This document shows, piece by piece, positions 42,683 to 51,716 of a stretch of DNA of 64,000 bases. The notes below the pieces were generated by a model, which ran no database searches, was not told the DNA's origin, and saw nothing but the letters and a program-made list of their open reading frames with translations. The translations under genes were made by a program, and so were the position numbers. The stretch comes from an uncultured Bacteroidales bacterium (lineage in GTDB: Bacteria; Bacteroidota; Bacteroidia; Bacteroidales; Muribaculaceae): NCBI GenBank assembly GCA_902781045.1, contig CACZHT010000031.1:1-64000 (forward strand), written 5' to 3'. The stretch's first letter is position 1. The number at the start of each line of letters is the position of its first letter.

Positions 42683-42783
42683 GGGAATACTGGGAATACT
42701 GGGATTTCTGGGATTTCTGGGATTACTGGGATTACTGGGATTACTGGGAATTCTGGGAATTCTGAGATTTCTGGGAGTCTGGC
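42683..42783. repeat. 9-bp CTGGGAnnn tandem repeat, about 11 units
   Basis: On the plus strand: CTGGGAATA x2, CTGGGATTT x2, CTGGGATTA x3, CTGGGAATT x2, CTGAGATTT, CTGGGAGTC. Lies between trmD and the FtsB-type gene. The three variable bases change in blocks, which points to stepwise duplication. Confidence 0.85.
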
Positions 42784-42807
42784 ATTAATTGGCTATAAAC
42801 TATAAAA

Positions 42808-43482
42808 CTACTTGAGCAGGTCAGGCCTGAGGCGGCGGGTGCGCTCCAGTGCCTGCTCCATCTTCCACTCGGCTATCTTGGCATCGTTGCCGCTGAGCAG
42901 CACATCGGGCACGCGCCAGCCATTGAACTCGGCCGGGCGGGTGTAGACCGGTGCCTCGAGCAGGTTGTCCTGAAACGAGTCGTTGAGCGCGCTCTGCTCG
43001 TCGCCGATGGCTCCGGGGATGAGGCGCACAATGCTGTCGGCGATGACCGCCGCCGGCAGCTCGCCTCCGGTGAGCACATAGTTGCCGATGGAGATCTCGC
43101 GCGTGACCAGATGCTCGCGCACACGGAAGTCCACTCCCTTGTAGTGTCCGCACAGGATGATGAGGTTCTGGCACAGCGACAGGCTGTTGGCCATGGGCTG
43201 GTCCAGGATGTCGCCGTCGGGCGAGGTGAAGATGACCTCGTCGTAGTCGCGCTCGCTCCGCAGCTGCTCGATGCAGCGGTAGATGGGCTCTATCTGCATC
43301 ACCATGCCCGCCTCGCCGCTGAAGGGGTAGTCATCGACCTTGCGGTGCTTGCGCAGCGACCAGTCGCGCAGGTTGTGTATGTGGAACTCGACCAGCCCTT
43401 TGTCCTGCGCGCGCTGCAAGATGGAGCAGTGCAGCGGCGAGTCCAGGGCCTCGGGCATGACGGTGAGGATGTCTATTCGCAT
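42808..43482 (-). CDS. trmD: tRNA (guanine37-N1)-methyltransferase
   Basis: A 224-residue SPOUT enzyme. [11 protein letters not shown] is the standard start; [19 protein letters not shown] and [16 protein letters not shown] form the SAM-binding trefoil knot. The C-terminal part with [20 protein letters not shown] recognises tRNA. It methylates G37 and prevents frameshifting. Minus-strand TAACTTTG promoter at 43552-43559. Confidence 0.97.
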   Translation of the reverse strand: MRIDILTVMPEALDSPLHCSILQRAQDKGLVEFHIHNLRDWSLRKHRKVDDYPFSGEAGMVMQIEPIYRCIEQLRSERDYDEVIFTSPDGDILDQPMANSLSLCQNLIILCGHYKGVDFRVREHLVTREISIGNYVLTGGELPAAVIADSIVRLIPGAIGDEQSALNDSFQDNLLEAPVYTRPAEFNGWRVPDVLLSGNDAKIAEWKMEQALERTRRLRPDLLK

Positions 43483-43601
43483 GAGAGAATCAAGAATTAA
43501 TTAAGAATTCAAGAATTTGCTAGAGTATCTGGATTTTCTAGAAATAGCCTACAAAGTTAGTGTGTTTTTTTGATACACTTGGCAGATTAGGCACAAAAAA
43601 A

Positions 43602-43629
43602 ACGGGGACGACCCAAAAATCGTCCCCGT
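43602..43629 (-). terminator. Intrinsic terminator after the 524-residue secreted protein gene
   Basis: ACGGGGACGA pairs with TCGTCCCCGT, 8-nt loop, then eight T residues on the minus strand. 30 bp past the stop. Confidence 0.85.
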
Positions 43630-43658
43630 CATGACAAGTTTGGTTGATTGAACAGCGA

Positions 43659-45233
43659 TCAGCGCACGACAATCTTCTTGCCGCCCTGGATGTAGATGCC
43701 CTGGGGCAGGCCGTCGGTGTCATGGCCCATGACGCGACCGTCCAGGCTGTAGACAGTGGTGTCGGCTGGTGTGCCGGCAGTGCGCACGGTGCTCACGCCA
43801 GTGTTGATGCTCTCGTCGACGGTAATGTCGTCAACGGCCAGCATCATGTTGTCGGCGTCGCTGATGGCGTGGACGCCAAAGCGATAATTGCCCTCGGTCG
43901 AAATCCACACATCACCCTTGAGCTCGATGAAGTCGCCTGTGGCCACCTCGGTGGGGGCGATGACGACAGTCTGCATGGCCTCGGCGGTGGCCTCGGTGCC
44001 CATCTTCACCTCGATGCGCTCGGGCATTGATGCGGTGAAGCTGCGTGCCTTGACGGTGAAGGTGTAAGCCTTGCCTGCCGGCATGTGGATGGCGGGCGTG
44101 ATAAGCCACTCGTCGGCGGCGTTGGTCATCGACCAGTTGTAGTTGACATATCCGCTCATCGAGTTGTAGCCCCAGGTAGTGCCGTCGTTATTGCCGTCGA
44201 TGATGGTATAGTCGGACATCGACGTGCTCGACCCGAAGGTCTCAAGATAGGGCACCTCGTAGGCCTCACCGCTCTTGCTGCGGGTCAGCGTGAAGTCGCT
44301 GATGGCTTGCAGCAGATAGACCGTGCTCTTGCTGGCGTTGAGCAGGATGAACTGCGAGTCGTTGCTGAAGGTCTCGGTGGCCTCGTCGTAGGTCAGCACC
44401 AGTGGCTGAATCTCGCTGGTGTTCATGCGGTTGACTGCCACCATATAGACGGCGTTTCCGGCCAGTGTGCCCAGGTATTGTCCGCTCTCGAACGTCACTG
44501 TGCCCTCCTGTCGCGTGCCCTTGATCCAAGCGTTGGGCATGTCGGCCAGGATGCCCTGCACATAGATGTCGTTGCCGTCCATGGCCACGTTGGTGTTGTA
44601 CTGCAGCTCACCGCCCTGATACTCCGAGCCCTTGAACTTGTAGACCTCGGTGGTCAGTCCATCGGGCAGCACGACCGGCTCGTCGGTGATGGCTGGGGTG
44701 TAGACGCTGTTGTAGTCGGCAAAGCCGGCCCACTCGTTGCTCTCGGCCCAGACGGCTCCCAGGCAAGTGTAGGTGCTTGTGCCATTGAGCTTGATTTGGT
44801 CGCCACTGATGGTGTAGGTCACCTGCGATGTCGGTAGCACCGAGAACTCCTCATAGTCCTCGTCATACTCCACCATCTTGATGGCGATGGGCTGACCGAC
44901 CTCGGTGTCATACTGGATGTTCTGCCCCAGCGGCAGGGTGATGGTGGTGCCGTCGTCGCTCAGGGTGCCCTTGACCCAGGTGTTGACGATGAGTTTGCTC
45001 AGCGGGTCCTTGATGTAGACCTCGTTGCCCTCGGCAAAGACCACGTCCATCGTGCCGGTCTGTGCGCCTCGGCGGGGATAGTCGCTCACCACATAGTAGG
45101 CATAGCCCGAACGGTCGTAGGTCTTGAGCTCGCCGGCGGGTTGCTCGGTGATTACTCCATAGTCACTCAGCGCATCGGCCCAACCGGCGGTTGCTGCCAT
45201 GAGCATCAGTGTCGAAAGTAAAAATTTCTTCAT
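43659..45233 (-). CDS. Secreted protein with choice-of-anchor-J-like domain and sorting-type tail
   Basis: The 524-residue protein has a signal peptide (MKKFLLSTLMLMAATAGWA). The first 310 residues contain two related halves, seen by repeated LxxNTWVKGT/PNAWIKGT and VYIKDP/IYVQGI segments. Residues about 325-480 (VPYLETFGSSTSMSDYTIID, AADEWLITPAIHMPAGKAY) match the choice-of-anchor J/cleaved-adhesin beta-sandwich. The end (TVYSLDGRVMGHDTDGLPQG, IYIQGGKKIVVR) is a sorting-type C-terminus, so it is probably surface-attached or secreted by the type IX system. A binding role is likely; no enzyme motif. Confidence 0.78.
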   Translation of the reverse strand: MKKFLLSTLMLMAATAGWADALSDYGVITEQPAGELKTYDRSGYAYYVVSDYPRRGAQTGTMDVVFAEGNEVYIKDPLSKLIVNTWVKGTLSDDGTTITLPLGQNIQYDTEVGQPIAIKMVEYDEDYEEFSVLPTSQVTYTISGDQIKLNGTSTYTCLGAVWAESNEWAGFADYNSVYTPAITDEPVVLPDGLTTEVYKFKGSEYQGGELQYNTNVAMDGNDIYVQGILADMPNAWIKGTRQEGTVTFESGQYLGTLAGNAVYMVAVNRMNTSEIQPLVLTYDEATETFSNDSQFILLNASKSTVYLLQAISDFTLTRSKSGEAYEVPYLETFGSSTSMSDYTIIDGNNDGTTWGYNSMSGYVNYNWSMTNAADEWLITPAIHMPAGKAYTFTVKARSFTASMPERIEVKMGTEATAEAMQTVVIAPTEVATGDFIELKGDVWISTEGNYRFGVHAISDADNMMLAVDDITVDESINTGVSTVRTAGTPADTTVYSLDGRVMGHDTDGLPQGIYIQGGKKIVVR

Positions 45234-45438
45234 AATTGATTGTTAATGGTTTTGTTGTTGAATAAATAAGAGAAAACGTGGCACAAAAGTACGGAAAATC
45301 TTGTTAGTGCAAATTTAAAAAAGGTAAATTATTCTAAAACGCCTCCAAGCATCAGCCAACAGCGCAGCGCATAAAAGACTGAAAAAATGTGTTGTAGATC
45401 AGAAAAAGCACCAAAAAATCACTTTTTTCGCTCCATTT

Positions 45439-45470
45439 TTTGTGGGTGTCCCAAAAAAGCAGTACTTTTA
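45439..45470 (+). promoter_or_regulatory. Promoter of the hydrogenase operon
   Basis: TTTG at 45439-45442, 20 bp, TACTTTTA at 45463-45470 (one mismatch to TAnnTTTG). 66 bp before hydB. The leader is AT-rich with no hairpin of note. Confidence 0.55.
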
Positions 45471-45536
45471 CAAACTTTTTTGAAAGCTGAGCAAATTTCA
45501 AAATTTCAACAATAACTAATTAACTACCTAGAACAA

Positions 45537-47444
45537 GTGAAGACACTGTACATCGAAGATCTGGAAAAGATTCGTAAGAGTGCCCAAGCGGCTCTCTTGC
45601 TGAGAGAGCAAAGTGCTTCTGAGACCTCCGAGCAAAGTTGTGGCTTGGCTTGCGGAACGTCGCACCTGCAGCTGCTGTGCTGCGGTGGCACGGGTTGCAA
45701 GGCCTCGAACAGCCACAAGATTGTCGAGAACCTGCAGAAGGCCATCGAAGAGAACGACATTGCCGACAAGGTGGATGTCGTGACCACCGGCTGCTTCGGA
45801 TTCTGTGAGAAGGGCCCCATTGTCAAGGTTATCCCTGACAACACCTTCTACACGCAGGTGACTCCTGACGATGCCGAGGAAATCGTCAAGTCGCACATCA
45901 TCGGCGGCAAGCGTGTCGAGCGACTGCTCTACACCGACCCCAAGACCGAGAAGCATGTGAGCGACAGCAAGCACATGGACTTCTACCGCAAGCAGATGCG
46001 CATCGCGCTGCGCAACTGCGGCACCATCGACCCTGAGAACATTGAGGAGTACATTGCCCGTGACGGCTACATGGCTCTGGCCAACGCCCTGACCAAGCAG
46101 ACCCCCGAAGAGGTGATTGACATCATCAAGAAGGCCGGACTGCGCGGACGTGGCGGCGCAGGCTTCCCCACCGGAATGAAGTGGGGCTTCGCCCGCACCT
46201 ATCAGGCCGAGAAGAAGTATGTCGTGTGCAATGCCGATGAGGGTGACCCCGGGGCATTCATGGACCGCTCCATCATGGAGGGCGACCCGCACTCGGTGGT
46301 CGAGGCAATGATGATCTGCGGCTACTGCATCGGCTCGAACAACGGCCTGATTTATATCCGTGCCGAGTATCCTCTGGCTGTGCACCGCCTGCGTGTGGCC
46401 ATCAAGCAAGCCCGTGAGCTGGGGCTGCTGGGCCGCAACATCTTCGGCACCGACTTCAGCTTCGACATCGAGATTCGCTACGGTGCCGGCGCGTTTGTCT
46501 GTGGCGAGGAGACCGCCCTGATTCACTCGATGGAGGGCAAGCGCGGCGAGCCCACGCTCAAGCCGCCGTTCCCTGCCGAGAGCGGATATATGGGCTACCC
46601 GACCAACGTCAACAACGTCGAGACACTGGCCAACGTGCCCATCATCCTGACCAAGGGAGCTGACTGGTTCTCGTCAATCGGGACCGAGAAGTCAAAGGGC
46701 ACTAAGGTGTTCGCCCTGGCCGGCAAAATCAACAACGTGGGTCTGATTGAGGTGCCCATGGGCACGACCCTGCGCGAGATTATCTACGAGATTGGCGGCG
46801 GTGTCAAGGGCGGCAAGAAGTTCAAGGCCGTCCAGACCGGTGGCCCCTCGGGTGGTCTGCTGACCGAGAAGCACCTGGACACCCCCATCGACTACGAGAG
46901 CCTCACGGCTGCCGGCTCGATGATGGGTTCGGGTGGCATGATTGTCATGGACGAGGACGACTGCATGGTGTCGGTAGCCAAGTTCTACCTGGAGTTCACC
47001 TGCGAGGAGTCGTGTGGCAAGTGCACCCCCTGCCGCATCGGCAACAAGCGTCTGCTCGAGATTTTGACCCGCATCACCGAGGGCGAGGGTACCATGGAAG
47101 ACCTGGAGATGCTCAAGACGCTGGGCGAGACCATCAAGGACACGGCACTGTGCGGTCTGGGCCAGACATCTCCCAATCCTGTGTTGTCGTCGCTCAACAA
47201 CTTCTATGATGAGTATGTCGAGCATGTGAAGAAGCACATCTGCCGAGCCGGACAGTGCAAGGCCCTGCTGACCTACACCATCTCGCCCGACAAGTGCAAG
47301 GGCTGTGGCGCGTGCAAGAAGAATTGCCCGGCCGACGCCATCATGGGCGATGTGCGCAAGCCTCACGTGATCAACCCCTACAAGTGCATCCGCTGCGGCA
47401 TGTGCAAGTCGCGCTGCAAGTTTGATGCCATCCAAGTCTACTAA
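45537..47444 (+). CDS. hydB: [FeFe]-hydrogenase subunit B (NuoF-like, flavin/NAD subunit)
   Basis: The 635-residue protein starts with GTG at 45537. Domains: a thioredoxin-like [2Fe-2S] domain (about 45-130, CCGGTGCKAS and TTGCFGFCEKG), preceded by an extra 40-residue helix with CGLACG; the Complex I 51-kDa domain with FMN/NADH loops GLRGRGGAGFPTG (about 201), CNADEGDPGAF (231) and GAGAFVCGEETAL; SLBB; the [4Fe-4S] domain ESCGKCTPCRIG (about 492); and a 2[4Fe-4S] ferredoxin (583-630). In bifurcating HydABC this is the NAD(H) site and the likely bifurcation centre. 21 bp before hydA. Confidence 0.93.
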   Translation: MKTLYIEDLEKIRKSAQAALLLREQSASETSEQSCGLACGTSHLQLLCCGGTGCKASNSHKIVENLQKAIEENDIADKVDVVTTGCFGFCEKGPIVKVIPDNTFYTQVTPDDAEEIVKSHIIGGKRVERLLYTDPKTEKHVSDSKHMDFYRKQMRIALRNCGTIDPENIEEYIARDGYMALANALTKQTPEEVIDIIKKAGLRGRGGAGFPTGMKWGFARTYQAEKKYVVCNADEGDPGAFMDRSIMEGDPHSVVEAMMICGYCIGSNNGLIYIRAEYPLAVHRLRVAIKQARELGLLGRNIFGTDFSFDIEIRYGAGAFVCGEETALIHSMEGKRGEPTLKPPFPAESGYMGYPTNVNNVETLANVPIILTKGADWFSSIGTEKSKGTKVFALAGKINNVGLIEVPMGTTLREIIYEIGGGVKGGKKFKAVQTGGPSGGLLTEKHLDTPIDYESLTAAGSMMGSGGMIVMDEDDCMVSVAKFYLEFTCEESCGKCTPCRIGNKRLLEILTRITEGEGTMEDLEMLKTLGETIKDTALCGLGQTSPNPVLSSLNNFYDEYVEHVKKHICRAGQCKALLTYTISPDKCKGCGACKKNCPADAIMGDVRKPHVINPYKCIRCGMCKSRCKFDAIQVY

Positions 47445-47465
47445 TCGATAACATCACGACACATC

Positions 47466-49235
47466 ATGGAAGAGAAAAAGATTCAACTGACCATCGACCG
47501 TCACGTTGTCGAGGTCGATCCTGATATGACACTGCTCGAGGCCGCCAAGACTGTCGGCATCGAGATTCCCACGCTGTGCCACATGGACCTCAAGGGCACC
47601 TGCGTACAGAACAAGCCCGCCTCGTGCCGCTTGTGTGTGGTAGAGGTCGAGGGGCGCCGCAACCTGGCTCCGGCCTGTGCCACCAAGGTCATGCCCGGCA
47701 TGGTCGTGCACACCAACTCTGGGCGTGTGATTCGCGCACGCAAGACCGTTGCCGAGCTTATCCTGAGCGACCACCCCAACGACTGCTTGACCTGCCCCAA
47801 GTGCAGCGACTGCGAGTTGCAGCGACTGGTCATGCGCTTCAATATCCGCGAGATGCCGTTCAACGGTGGCGAGCAGAGTGTGCGCAAGAACGAGCTCACG
47901 CTGGCCATCAAGCGCAACATGGACAAGTGCATCTACTGCCGCCGCTGCGAGAGCGTGTGCAACAATGTGCAGAGCGTGGGTGTGCTGGGTGCCGTGCGCC
48001 GTGGCTTCAACACCACCATCGCACCGACGTTCGACAAGATGTTCACCGACACCAACTGCACCTATTGCGGACAGTGTGTGGCCGTCTGTCCTGTGGGCGC
48101 ACTGACCGAGCGTGACTACACCGACCAGCTGATGGCCGACATCACCAACCCCGACAAGGTGGTCATCGCCCAGCCCGCACCTGCCGTGCGCTATGCACTG
48201 GGCGAGGAGTTCGGCATGGAGCCGGGCACCGTGGTGACTGGCAAGCTGGCTACCGCGCTGCGCGACCTGGGCTTTGACTATGTGTTCGACACCGACTTTG
48301 GAGCCGACCTGACCATCATGGAGGAGGGAGCCGAGATTCTCGACCGCCTGCAGCGCCACCTCAAGGGCGACAAGGACGTCAAGCTGCCCATCATGACCTC
48401 GTGCTGCCCGGCATGGGTCAACTTCTATGAGCATGAGTTCCCCGACCTGCTCGACTATCCGTCGAGTGCCAAGTCGCCGGCACAGATGTTCGGTGCCATC
48501 GCCAAGACCTACTGGGCCGAGAAGATGGGCATCCCGCGTGAGAAACTGGTGGTGGTGTCGATCATGCCCTGCCTGGCCAAGAAATATGAATGCGCGCGTG
48601 ACGAGTTCAAGGTCAACGGCAATCCGGATGTGGATTACAGCATCTCGACCCGTGAGTTGGCACGCCTGATCAAGCGAGCCAACATCAAGTTTGCCAACCT
48701 GCCTGACGGTGACTTCGATTCGCCACTGGGCGAGTCGACCGGTGCCGGTGCCATCTTTGCCGCCTCGGGCGGTGTGATGGAGGCTGCACTGCGCACGGTC
48801 TATGAGGTGTACACCGGCAAGACTCTGCCGCGCATCGAGTTTGAGCAGGTGCGTGGTCTGGAGGACGGCATCCGCGAGGCCACGATTGACCTCAATGGCT
48901 TTGAGCTGAAGGTGTGTGTGGCTCACACGCTGAGCAATGCCCGCAAGGTGATGGATCGCCTGCGTGCCGGCGAGCTCGACTATCATGTGGTCGAGGTCAT
49001 GGCATGTCCCGGTGGCTGCATCGGCGGTGCCGGTCAACCCTATCACCATGGCAACATCGACATTCTCAAAGCTCGCCAGCGTGCCGTCTACTGCGAGGAT
49101 GAGGGCAAGAAGCTGCGCAAGAGCCACGAGAATCCCGACATCCAGAAACTCTATGCCGAGTTCCTGGGCAAGCCGCTCGGTGAGAAGTCGCATCACTTGC
49201 TGCACACCACCTATCACGACAAATCAATCCACTAA
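47466..49235 (+). CDS. hydA: [FeFe]-hydrogenase catalytic subunit A
   Basis: The 589-residue protein is a group A multi-cluster hydrogenase. Residues 1-80 bind [2Fe-2S] (CHMDLKGTC, SCRLC, ACATKV); DHPNDCLTCPKCSDCEL (about 100) is the His/Cys cluster; MDKCIYCRRCESVCN and NCTYCGQCVAVCP (about 155-220) bind two [4Fe-4S]. The H-cluster motifs are complete: TSCCPAW (about 312), MPCLAKKYE (about 368) and MACPGGCIGG (about 512). A small-subunit tail follows. It makes or oxidises H2 with electrons from HydB and ferredoxin. Maturases HydE, HydF and HydG are not in this window. Confidence 0.96.
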   Translation: MEEKKIQLTIDRHVVEVDPDMTLLEAAKTVGIEIPTLCHMDLKGTCVQNKPASCRLCVVEVEGRRNLAPACATKVMPGMVVHTNSGRVIRARKTVAELILSDHPNDCLTCPKCSDCELQRLVMRFNIREMPFNGGEQSVRKNELTLAIKRNMDKCIYCRRCESVCNNVQSVGVLGAVRRGFNTTIAPTFDKMFTDTNCTYCGQCVAVCPVGALTERDYTDQLMADITNPDKVVIAQPAPAVRYALGEEFGMEPGTVVTGKLATALRDLGFDYVFDTDFGADLTIMEEGAEILDRLQRHLKGDKDVKLPIMTSCCPAWVNFYEHEFPDLLDYPSSAKSPAQMFGAIAKTYWAEKMGIPREKLVVVSIMPCLAKKYECARDEFKVNGNPDVDYSISTRELARLIKRANIKFANLPDGDFDSPLGESTGAGAIFAASGGVMEAALRTVYEVYTGKTLPRIEFEQVRGLEDGIREATIDLNGFELKVCVAHTLSNARKVMDRLRAGELDYHVVEVMACPGGCIGGAGQPYHHGNIDILKARQRAVYCEDEGKKLRKSHENPDIQKLYAEFLGKPLGEKSHHLLHTTYHDKSIH

Positions 49236-49340
49236 TTTATCAGAACCGAGATGCAAGAATCAAGCGACATGAAACGAGATGCCTAGTCTCCATTCTTACA
49301 CCTTCATTCTGAATTCTCAATTCTCAATTTGAATAAAGAT

Positions 49341-49829
49341 ATGGCAAAAGAAATAAAACTGGCCTGTAACGTGATTGAGCAGGTGGAGGCCATCTGCGAC
49401 AAGCACGGCAACCAACCGGGCGAACTGATCAACATCCTGCACGAGGCACAGTCGTTGCACGGCTACCTGCCCGTGGAGATGCAGCGCGTCATTGCTAACA
49501 AGCTGGGCATCCCGGCACAGAAGGTCTATGGCGTGGTCACGTTCTACTCGTTCTTCACCATGACGCCCAAGGGCAAGCATCCCATCTCGGTGTGCCTGGG
49601 CACAGCATGCTATGTGCGTGGCTCGGAGCGGCTGCTCGACGAGATCAAGCGCGTGCTCAACATCGAGGTGGGCGAGACGACCCCCGACGGCAAGTTCTCG
49701 CTCGACTGCCTGCGCTGCGTGGGTGCGTGCGGCTTGGCTCCGGTGGTGATGATTGGCGAGAAGGTCTACGGACGCTTGCAGATCTCTGAGGTCCGCAAGA
49801 TTCTGGACGAAGTGTCGGCCAACGACTAA
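49341..49829 (+). CDS. hydC: [FeFe]-hydrogenase subunit C (NuoE-like [2Fe-2S] protein)
   Basis: I use the ATG at 49341 (MAKEIKLACNVIE), which gives 162 residues; a TTG four codons earlier is less likely. The protein is NuoE-like: a helical N-terminal part (LINILHEAQSLHGYLP), then a thioredoxin fold with the [2Fe-2S] Cys set SVCLGTACYVRG and CLRCVGACGLAP. It passes electrons between HydB and HydA. Gene order here is B-A-C; the gap to hydA is 105 bp and contains a short ATTCTCAATTCTCAATT repeat. Confidence 0.93.
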   Translation: MAKEIKLACNVIEQVEAICDKHGNQPGELINILHEAQSLHGYLPVEMQRVIANKLGIPAQKVYGVVTFYSFFTMTPKGKHPISVCLGTACYVRGSERLLDEIKRVLNIEVGETTPDGKFSLDCLRCVGACGLAPVVMIGEKVYGRLQISEVRKILDEVSAND

Positions 49830-49845
49830 GACACTATCCCCACTG

Positions 49846-49884
49846 ACGGGTGCGGCCCAACACAGAGGGGAAGGCCGCACCCGT
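49846..49884 (+). terminator. Strong hairpin between hydC and the second hydrogenase gene
   Basis: ACGGGTGCGGCC pairs perfectly with GGCCGCACCCGT (12 bp, 15-nt loop), then TTCATTTCAT. Lies 17 bp after hydC. Would end or attenuate the hydBAC transcript before the next gene. Confidence 0.75.
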
Positions 49885-49922
49885 TTCATTTCATATCACC
49901 CTCTACCCTACACATCCCCACT

Positions 49923-51716
49923 ATGCCAGAGAATATCATTCTTAACCCTAATCCCAACACCTCGCCTTCAGGACAGAACTATGGTCTCAAGGCCAACGAC
50001 CATGTGCAGATTGTGTGCTGTTCCGGCAAATCGTGCCGCACCAAGCATGACAGTGAGCAGATCATTGAGAGCTTCAAGATGATGCTGCACGCTCATGGCA
50101 TCGACGACATGGTTGATGTCGTGACAGCCGGATGCCTCGGCTTCTGCGCAAAGGGGCCCATCGTGCGCATTCTGCCCGAGAATGTGACCTACACACAGGT
50201 CAAGCTCGAAGATGTCAATGTCATTGTTGAGAAGCATGTGGTGCGCGGCGAGCTGGTCACCGAGTTGTCCTATGCCGAGGTCACCGCACATCACATCGAG
50301 GTCGAGTCGCAGCACTGGAGCTCGTTCCGTCAGCCGGTGTCGCTCGACTCGATGCTGCACAACTACATCTACGAGATTGGCGGCAAGCGCTACCTGAACG
50401 TCTTGTCCTATGTCATTGACCCCAAGAAGTGCCGCGGCTGCACCGCCTGCAAGCGTGGGTGCCCGGTCAATGCCATCATGGGCAGTGTCAAGCAGCCACA
50501 TGTCATCAACCCCTACAAGTGCACCGTCTGCGGCAAGTGCAAGACGCGCTGCAAGTTCGGGGCCATTGACGGCCCCATCGGGGTGCTGGACGAGCGCAAC
50601 TCAATCAACGATGTGCTGGCCGACATCGCCGACACCGACAAGCTGGTGGTGGCCCAGACCGCCCCGGCCGTGCGCTATGCGCTGGGCGAAGAGTTCGGCA
50701 TGGAGCCGGGCACCGTGGTGACGGGCAAGATGATTACAGCCCTGCGCATGCTGGGCTTTGACTATGTGTTCGACACCGACTTTGGTGCCGACTTCACCAT
50801 CATGGAGGAGGCCACCGAGCTCATGTCGCGTCTGGACCGATTCATCGCGGGCGACAAGGATGTGAAGCTGCCCATGACCACATCGTGCTGCCCGGCATGG
50901 GTCAACTTTTTTGAGAACGACTACCCCGACTTGCGCGAATATCCGTCGACCTGCAAGTCGCCGGCACAGATGTTTGGCACCATCGCCAAGAGCTACTGGG
51001 CCGAAAGCATCGATATCCCGCGCGAGAACATCTCGGTCATCTCTGTCATGCCCTGCCTGGCCAAGAAGTATGAGTGTGCTCGCGATGAGTTTATCTACGA
51101 CGGCGTACCCGACGTGGACTGCAGCATCACCACACGCGAATTGGCCGAAATGATTCGCAATGCGGGCATCGACTTTGCCTCGCTCGAAGACGGAGAGTTT
51201 GACCAACCTCTGGGCGATGCCACAGGTGCCGCATCCATCTTTGGCACCACGGGTGGTGTGACCGAGGCCGTGTTGCGCACGGTCTACGAGAAGTTTACCG
51301 GCAAACCTCTGCCCGCCATTGAGTTTACGGCAGTGCGTGGATTGGACGGCATCCGTGAGGCCACGATAGACCTCAATGGCTTTGAGCTGAAGGTGTGTGT
51401 GGCTCACACGCTGAGCAACGCCCGCATCCTGATGGACAAGCTGCGGGCTGGCGAGCTGCAATATCACATGATTGAAGTGATGTCGTGCCCCGGCGGTTGC
51501 ATCGGCGGCACAGGGCAGCCCTACCACGAGGGCGACATCGGTGTGATTGAGGCACGCCAACAGGCCATGTACAACGACGACACGCGCCACCAGGTGCGCA
51601 AGAGTCACGAGAGTCCGGCCGTGCAGCGCGTCTACGACGAGTTCCTGGGCTTGCCCGGCAGCAAGCGCGCTCACAAGCTGCTGCACACCCGCTTCCGCGA
51701 CAAGTCGATTCTATAG
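49923..51716 (+). CDS. Second [FeFe]-hydrogenase with HydB-derived front end and no flavin domain
   Basis: The 597-residue protein has three parts. Residues about 25-130 form a thioredoxin-like [2Fe-2S] domain (VCCSGKSCRTKH, TAGCLGFCAKG), most like the N-terminus of HydB. Residues about 160-215 are a 2[4Fe-4S] ferredoxin (KKCRGCTACKRGCPVNAIMG, KCTVCGKCKTRCKFG), most like the C-terminus of HydB. Residues 225-597 are a full H-cluster domain: TSCCPAW (about 320), MPCLAKKYE (376), MSCPGGCIGG (521). It lacks the plant-type [2Fe-2S] and His/Cys clusters of HydA and any FMN/NAD domain. Likely ferredoxin-linked or dependent on another partner. Group A-like active site; role (production, uptake or sensing) unknown. 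Confidence 0.9.
   Translation: MPENIILNPNPNTSPSGQNYGLKANDHVQIVCCSGKSCRTKHDSEQIIESFKMMLHAHGIDDMVDVVTAGCLGFCAKGPIVRILPENVTYTQVKLEDVNVIVEKHVVRGELVTELSYAEVTAHHIEVESQHWSSFRQPVSLDSMLHNYIYEIGGKRYLNVLSYVIDPKKCRGCTACKRGCPVNAIMGSVKQPHVINPYKCTVCGKCKTRCKFGAIDGPIGVLDERNSINDVLADIADTDKLVVAQTAPAVRYALGEEFGMEPGTVVTGKMITALRMLGFDYVFDTDFGADFTIMEEATELMSRLDRFIAGDKDVKLPMTTSCCPAWVNFFENDYPDLREYPSTCKSPAQMFGTIAKSYWAESIDIPRENISVISVMPCLAKKYECARDEFIYDGVPDVDCSITTRELAEMIRNAGIDFASLEDGEFDQPLGDATGAASIFGTTGGVTEAVLRTVYEKFTGKPLPAIEFTAVRGLDGIREATIDLNGFELKVCVAHTLSNARILMDKLRAGELQYHMIEVMSCPGGCIGGTGQPYHEGDIGVIEARQQAMYNDDTRHQVRKSHESPAVQRVYDEFLGLPGSKRAHKLLHTRFRDKSIL

Noticed and set aside
42469..42765. A plus-strand frame ending in repeated WEYWDFWDYW
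   Set aside because: The aromatic repeat is only the translation of the 9-bp CTGGGAnnn tract, and the front half lies opposite the FtsB-type gene.
47454..49217. A 587-codon open frame opposite hydA
   Set aside because: Antisense to a complete hydrogenase; Ala/His/Leu-rich text typical of a GC-rich shadow.
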